DNA of 61,489 nucleotides, taken from NCBI RefSeq assembly GCF_900108315.1, contig NZ_FNVB01000008.1, positions 1-61,489 of the forward strand, written 5' to 3'. Every line of letters starts with the position of its first letter. Within the stretch, counting starts at the first letter, position 1. The stretch comes from Saccharopolyspora kobensis (GTDB lineage: Bacteria; Actinomycetota; Actinomycetes; Mycobacteriales; Pseudonocardiaceae). Positions 58,998 to 61,489 of the stretch are shown piece after piece. Both the position numbers and the translations under genes were made by a program. The notes beneath the pieces were generated by a model. That model made no database searches. It saw only the letters and a list, made by a program, of their open reading frames with translations, and was not told the DNA's origin.

Positions 58998-60128
58998 TCA
59001 CGCGGCCAGCGGTTGCTCGCCCGAGGCGACCGCGTCGTAGTGCCCGATCAGCTGCTGGCACAGCGCCGGCCAGGTCCGCCCCGCGACCGCCTCGCGCGCA
59101 GCCGCGCCGAACCGCCCGCGCAGATCGGCATCGCGCAGGGACTCGACCGCGGCGCGCAGCGCCTCCGCGTGGACGTCGGCGTCGTGGGCGGGCAGCAGGT
59201 AGCCGGTGCGGCCGTGGTCGACCAGGTCGCGCGGGCCACCCGCGTCCGGGGCCACCACCGGAACGCCCGAGGCCATCGCCTCCTGGACCGCCTGGCAGAA
59301 CGTCTCGTGCGGGCCGGTGTGCACGAACACGTCGAGGCTGGCGTAGATCCGCGCCAGCTCGTCGCCGGTGCGCTGGCCGAGGAACACCGCGTTCGGCACC
59401 GCGTCGGCCAGCCGCTCGCGGTCCGGGCCATCGCCCACCACGACCACCCGCACGCCCGGCATCCCGCCCAGCGCCGCCAACCGCTCGATGCGCTTCTCCG
59501 GGGCGAGCCTGCCGACGTAGCCGACCAGCAGCTCACCGTCCGCGGCGAACTCGCGCCGCCAGCCCGGATCCCGCTGCTGCGGTGAGAAACGCGCCGTGTC
59601 CACGCCCCGGCCCCAGCGGTGCACGCGCGGAATCCCGTGCTGCTTAAGCGTTTCCACCGCCCAGGTCGACGGCGCCAGCGTCCGATCGGCCGCGCCGTGC
59701 AGGCGCCGGATCCACCGCCACGCCGCTCGCGCGGTCAGGCCAAGCCCGTAGGACGCGGCGAAACCCGCGACATCGGTCTGGTACACCGCGACCGTCGGCA
59801 CGCCCAGCCGCCGAGCCGCCGCCAGACCCCGCGCCCCGACGACGAACGGCGACGCCAGGTGCACGACATCCGGCCGGAATCCCTGCAAGCCGCGCAGCAA
59901 TCGCCGCGTCGGAAAGCCGATCGGCAACGACGACACCACCGGCAGGTCCACCGCGGGCAGCCGGATCACCGGGAAACCCGCGTACTCGTCCGGGCCGGCG
60001 CCGGGCGCGATGACGAGCGCCGAATCTCCCCGGCGCCGCAAGTGCTCCAGCACTCGCAGCACCGAATTCGTCACCCCGTTGATCTGCGGCAGGAAGCTCT
60101 CGGTCACGATCGCTATGCGCACGCGCAT
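58998..60128 (-). CDS. mgtA: GT4 glycosyltransferase, MgtA-type alpha-mannosyltransferase
   Basis: 376 residues from ATG 60128. GT-B fold, GT4: IVTESFLPQINGVTNSVLRV acceptor-side motif, GYVGRLAPEKRIERL, VFVHTGPHETFCQAVQEAMA with the Glu that binds the nucleotide sugar, and PVVAPDAGGPRDLV. Its neighbour is menG, matching mycobacterial Rv0557-Rv0558, where the enzyme mannosylates a glucuronosyl-diacylglycerol and/or phosphatidylinositol mannoside precursor. Sugar donor by analogy GDP-mannose. Upstream gap of 200 bp has no gene. Confidence 0.88.
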   Translation of the reverse strand: MRVRIAIVTESFLPQINGVTNSVLRVLEHLRRRGDSALVIAPGAGPDEYAGFPVIRLPAVDLPVVSSLPIGFPTRRLLRGLQGFRPDVVHLASPFVVGARGLAAARRLGVPTVAVYQTDVAGFAASYGLGLTARAAWRWIRRLHGAADRTLAPSTWAVETLKQHGIPRVHRWGRGVDTARFSPQQRDPGWRREFAADGELLVGYVGRLAPEKRIERLAALGGMPGVRVVVVGDGPDRERLADAVPNAVFLGQRTGDELARIYASLDVFVHTGPHETFCQAVQEAMASGVPVVAPDAGGPRDLVDHGRTGYLLPAHDADVHAEALRAAVESLRDADLRGRFGAAAREAVAGRTWPALCQQLIGHYDAVASGEQPLAA

Positions 60129-60330
60129 CACCGTCGCGCTCCGGGTCGGCGAGCAGTCGACCGCAATGTGACGGCACCGCCAACGGCAACCGAAGATGTC
60201 GTTTCCCGCCACCGGGAGAACCGGCCTCCCCGGAGGAGACGGTTGCAGCGCGCAATCGTGATCTGCCTCTCCACCAGCTGTCACCTGAGCGTTGCGCGCC
60301 GGTCACTCGCCGCACGGAACCTGGGGCGGC

Positions 60331-61191
60331 ATGACGGTCCTGCCTACCCCGCCGGCGCAGAGCGACCCGGCGCTGGTCTCGCGAGCGTTCGAAGTCGCCG
60401 GTCGACTCGCCAACGACGCCGCGGACGTGATCATCGCGACCGCGGGGCGCGGGGCGCAGCCCGCCCCGACCGAGTCCCCGTTCGACTGGGTCACCGACAC
60501 CGGCCGCACCCTGGAGCGGCACACCCGGCGGGTGCTGGCCGACGAGTTCCCCGGCATCCCGGTGTTCGGCGAGGAGTTCGACGCGGCGCCGACCACCGTC
60601 GCCGAGCACTGGGCGGCCCGCGCCGGGACGGCCAAGTTCCGCTGGTCGGTCGACCCGGTCGACGGCACCGCGAACTACGTCGCCGGGCTTCCCTGGTGCA
60701 CCTACAGCCTGGCCATGCTCGACGAGCACGGCCCGGTGGTCGGGGTGGTCGCCGATCCCTACCGCACGCAGATCTACGCCGCCGCCCGCGGCCGCGGCAT
60801 GCGGGCGAACGGAAGTCCGGTGCGGTTGAGCGAACAGCGCGAAACCCGCGGCGGGATCGTGTGCACCGAGCTGACCAGGACGGGTCCGTGGCGGGGCATG
60901 GACCGGTTCATCACCAACGCCACCGGCGCGCAGGTCGGCGTCCGCCTGCTGGGTTCCCCGGCGCTGGCGATCACGCAGGTCGCGCTCGGGCACGCGGTGG
61001 CCGCGGTGCTGGATTCCTACGAGGAGTGGGACGTCGCAGGGGCGCTCGCGCTGGCGACCGAAGCCGGGGCGACCGTCCTGGACCGCCGCGGCGAACCGAA
61101 ACCGCTACCGCTGGACGGACTGCTGGTGGCGGCGCCCGGCGTCGCCGCCGACGTGCACGACTGGTGGTACCAGGCAGTCGCGCGGAGCTGA
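60331..61191 (+). CDS. Inositol monophosphatase family protein
   Basis: 286 residues from ATG 60331 (GGGGCGG upstream). FIG-superfamily phosphatase: metal site IPVFGEEFD, WSVDPVDGTANYVAGLPW and the C-terminal EEWDVAGALALATEAGA (WDxA) motif. Substrates could be myo-inositol phosphate (needed for phosphatidylinositol or mycothiol) or histidinol phosphate. Transcribed divergently from mgtA; mannosylated phosphatidylinositol would link the two, but this is inference. Confidence 0.9.
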   Translation: MTVLPTPPAQSDPALVSRAFEVAGRLANDAADVIIATAGRGAQPAPTESPFDWVTDTGRTLERHTRRVLADEFPGIPVFGEEFDAAPTTVAEHWAARAGTAKFRWSVDPVDGTANYVAGLPWCTYSLAMLDEHGPVVGVVADPYRTQIYAAARGRGMRANGSPVRLSEQRETRGGIVCTELTRTGPWRGMDRFITNATGAQVGVRLLGSPALAITQVALGHAVAAVLDSYEEWDVAGALALATEAGATVLDRRGEPKPLPLDGLLVAAPGVAADVHDWWYQAVARS

Positions 61192-61237
61192 CCGCGACCG
61201 GGCTCACCGCGGTGGGTGGTTGCGCCGGAACCTGCGC

Positions 61238-61373
61238 AATTTCAATTGAAATCAGACGTCCAACTTCCATTGAAATTGCAGGAGGTTGTCCACAACCGTC
61301 GGTGTGTCGTGGGGCAACACGCCGTTGAACCGCAACTTCAATTGAAATCAGACGTGAGATTTCAATTGAAGTT
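61238..61373. repeat. Palindrome array, locus 4 (two plus two units)
   Basis: Units centred at 61245.5 and 61269.5, then 61341.5 and 61365.5; steps 24, 72 and 24 bp. First AATTTCAATTGAAAT, second AACTTCCATTGAAAT, third AACTTCAATTGAAAT, fourth GATTTCAATTGAAGT. The middle holds ACCGTCGGTGTGTCG, shared with locus 3. Lies after the inositol-phosphatase gene; the last ~110 bp of the window show nothing further. Confidence 0.92.
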
Positions 61374-61489
61374 GCAGAGGTTCGGGGTTGGGTGAGCCGT
61401 GGCCCGGTGGGGTCTGGGGTCTCAGGCCCCAGGGTTTCAGGACGCGAGTAGCACGGCGCGGACGCCAAGACGCGGGCGGCAGGGCGCGG

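Overview
The window is high-GC (about 70%) actinomycete chromosome. The housekeeping gene orders match Actinobacteria: thrT-metT-rpmG-hadA-hadB and trpT-secE-nusG-rplK-rplA; rplJ-rplL followed by an MceG/Mkl-type ATPase; and a yajQ, htpX, polyprenyl synthase, menJ, menG, mgtA series that in Mycobacterium tuberculosis spans Rv0557-Rv0566c. There is no hadC, which points away from mycolate-producing genera. GTG and TTG starts are common, and the first gene is a small zinc-finger protein of a type common in Pseudonocardiaceae. My best guess is a Pseudonocardiaceae member such as Saccharopolyspora; the genus is inference.

Layout. 1-3.2 kb: end of a zinc-finger gene, a small membrane protein, an MFS exporter with a LysR regulator, and a small unknown gene. 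3.2-14.6 kb (minus strand): a complete, translationally coupled Mce lipid-import operon (mceG ATPase, yrbEA, yrbEB, mceA-F, two Mce-associated proteins). 15-20.2 kb: rplL, rplJ with its leader, rplA, rplK, nusG, secE and tRNA-Trp, with one plus-strand membrane-protein gene placed between rplJ and rplA. 20.4-23.3 kb: an aminotransferase, the HadAB-type dehydratase pair, rpmG, tRNA-Met and tRNA-Thr. 23.4-33 kb: a membrane GGDEF-EAL protein, a hydrolase, tRNA-Tyr, yajQ, rmlA, htpX and a yceI fusion. 32.6-36.1 kb: ddaH/Lrp pair, a sunset-type membrane protein and a long-chain polyprenyl diphosphate synthase. 36.1-52.3 kb: all 14 nuo genes (A to N) for proton-pumping NADH dehydrogenase. 52.5-61.2 kb: menaquinone reductase (menJ), an AtuA/CitMHS catabolic cassette with a LysR gene, menG, an MgtA-type mannosyltransferase and an inositol-monophosphatase-family gene.

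Functionally, polyprenyl synthase (side chain), menG (ring methylation) and menJ (side-chain saturation) would make the menaquinone used by the nuo complex lying among them.

The most unusual content is non-coding. (1) Arrays of a 16-bp AT-rich palindrome (AATTTCAATTGAAATT and variants) are set at exactly 24-bp spacing at four loci, with a 72-bp (3 x 24) gap inside two arrays. (2) A dispersed ~160-bp element is present in three copies, with stems that keep pairing although the bases change. One copy lies inside the 5' coding region of mceE, between its coupled start codon and its lipoprotein signal sequence.
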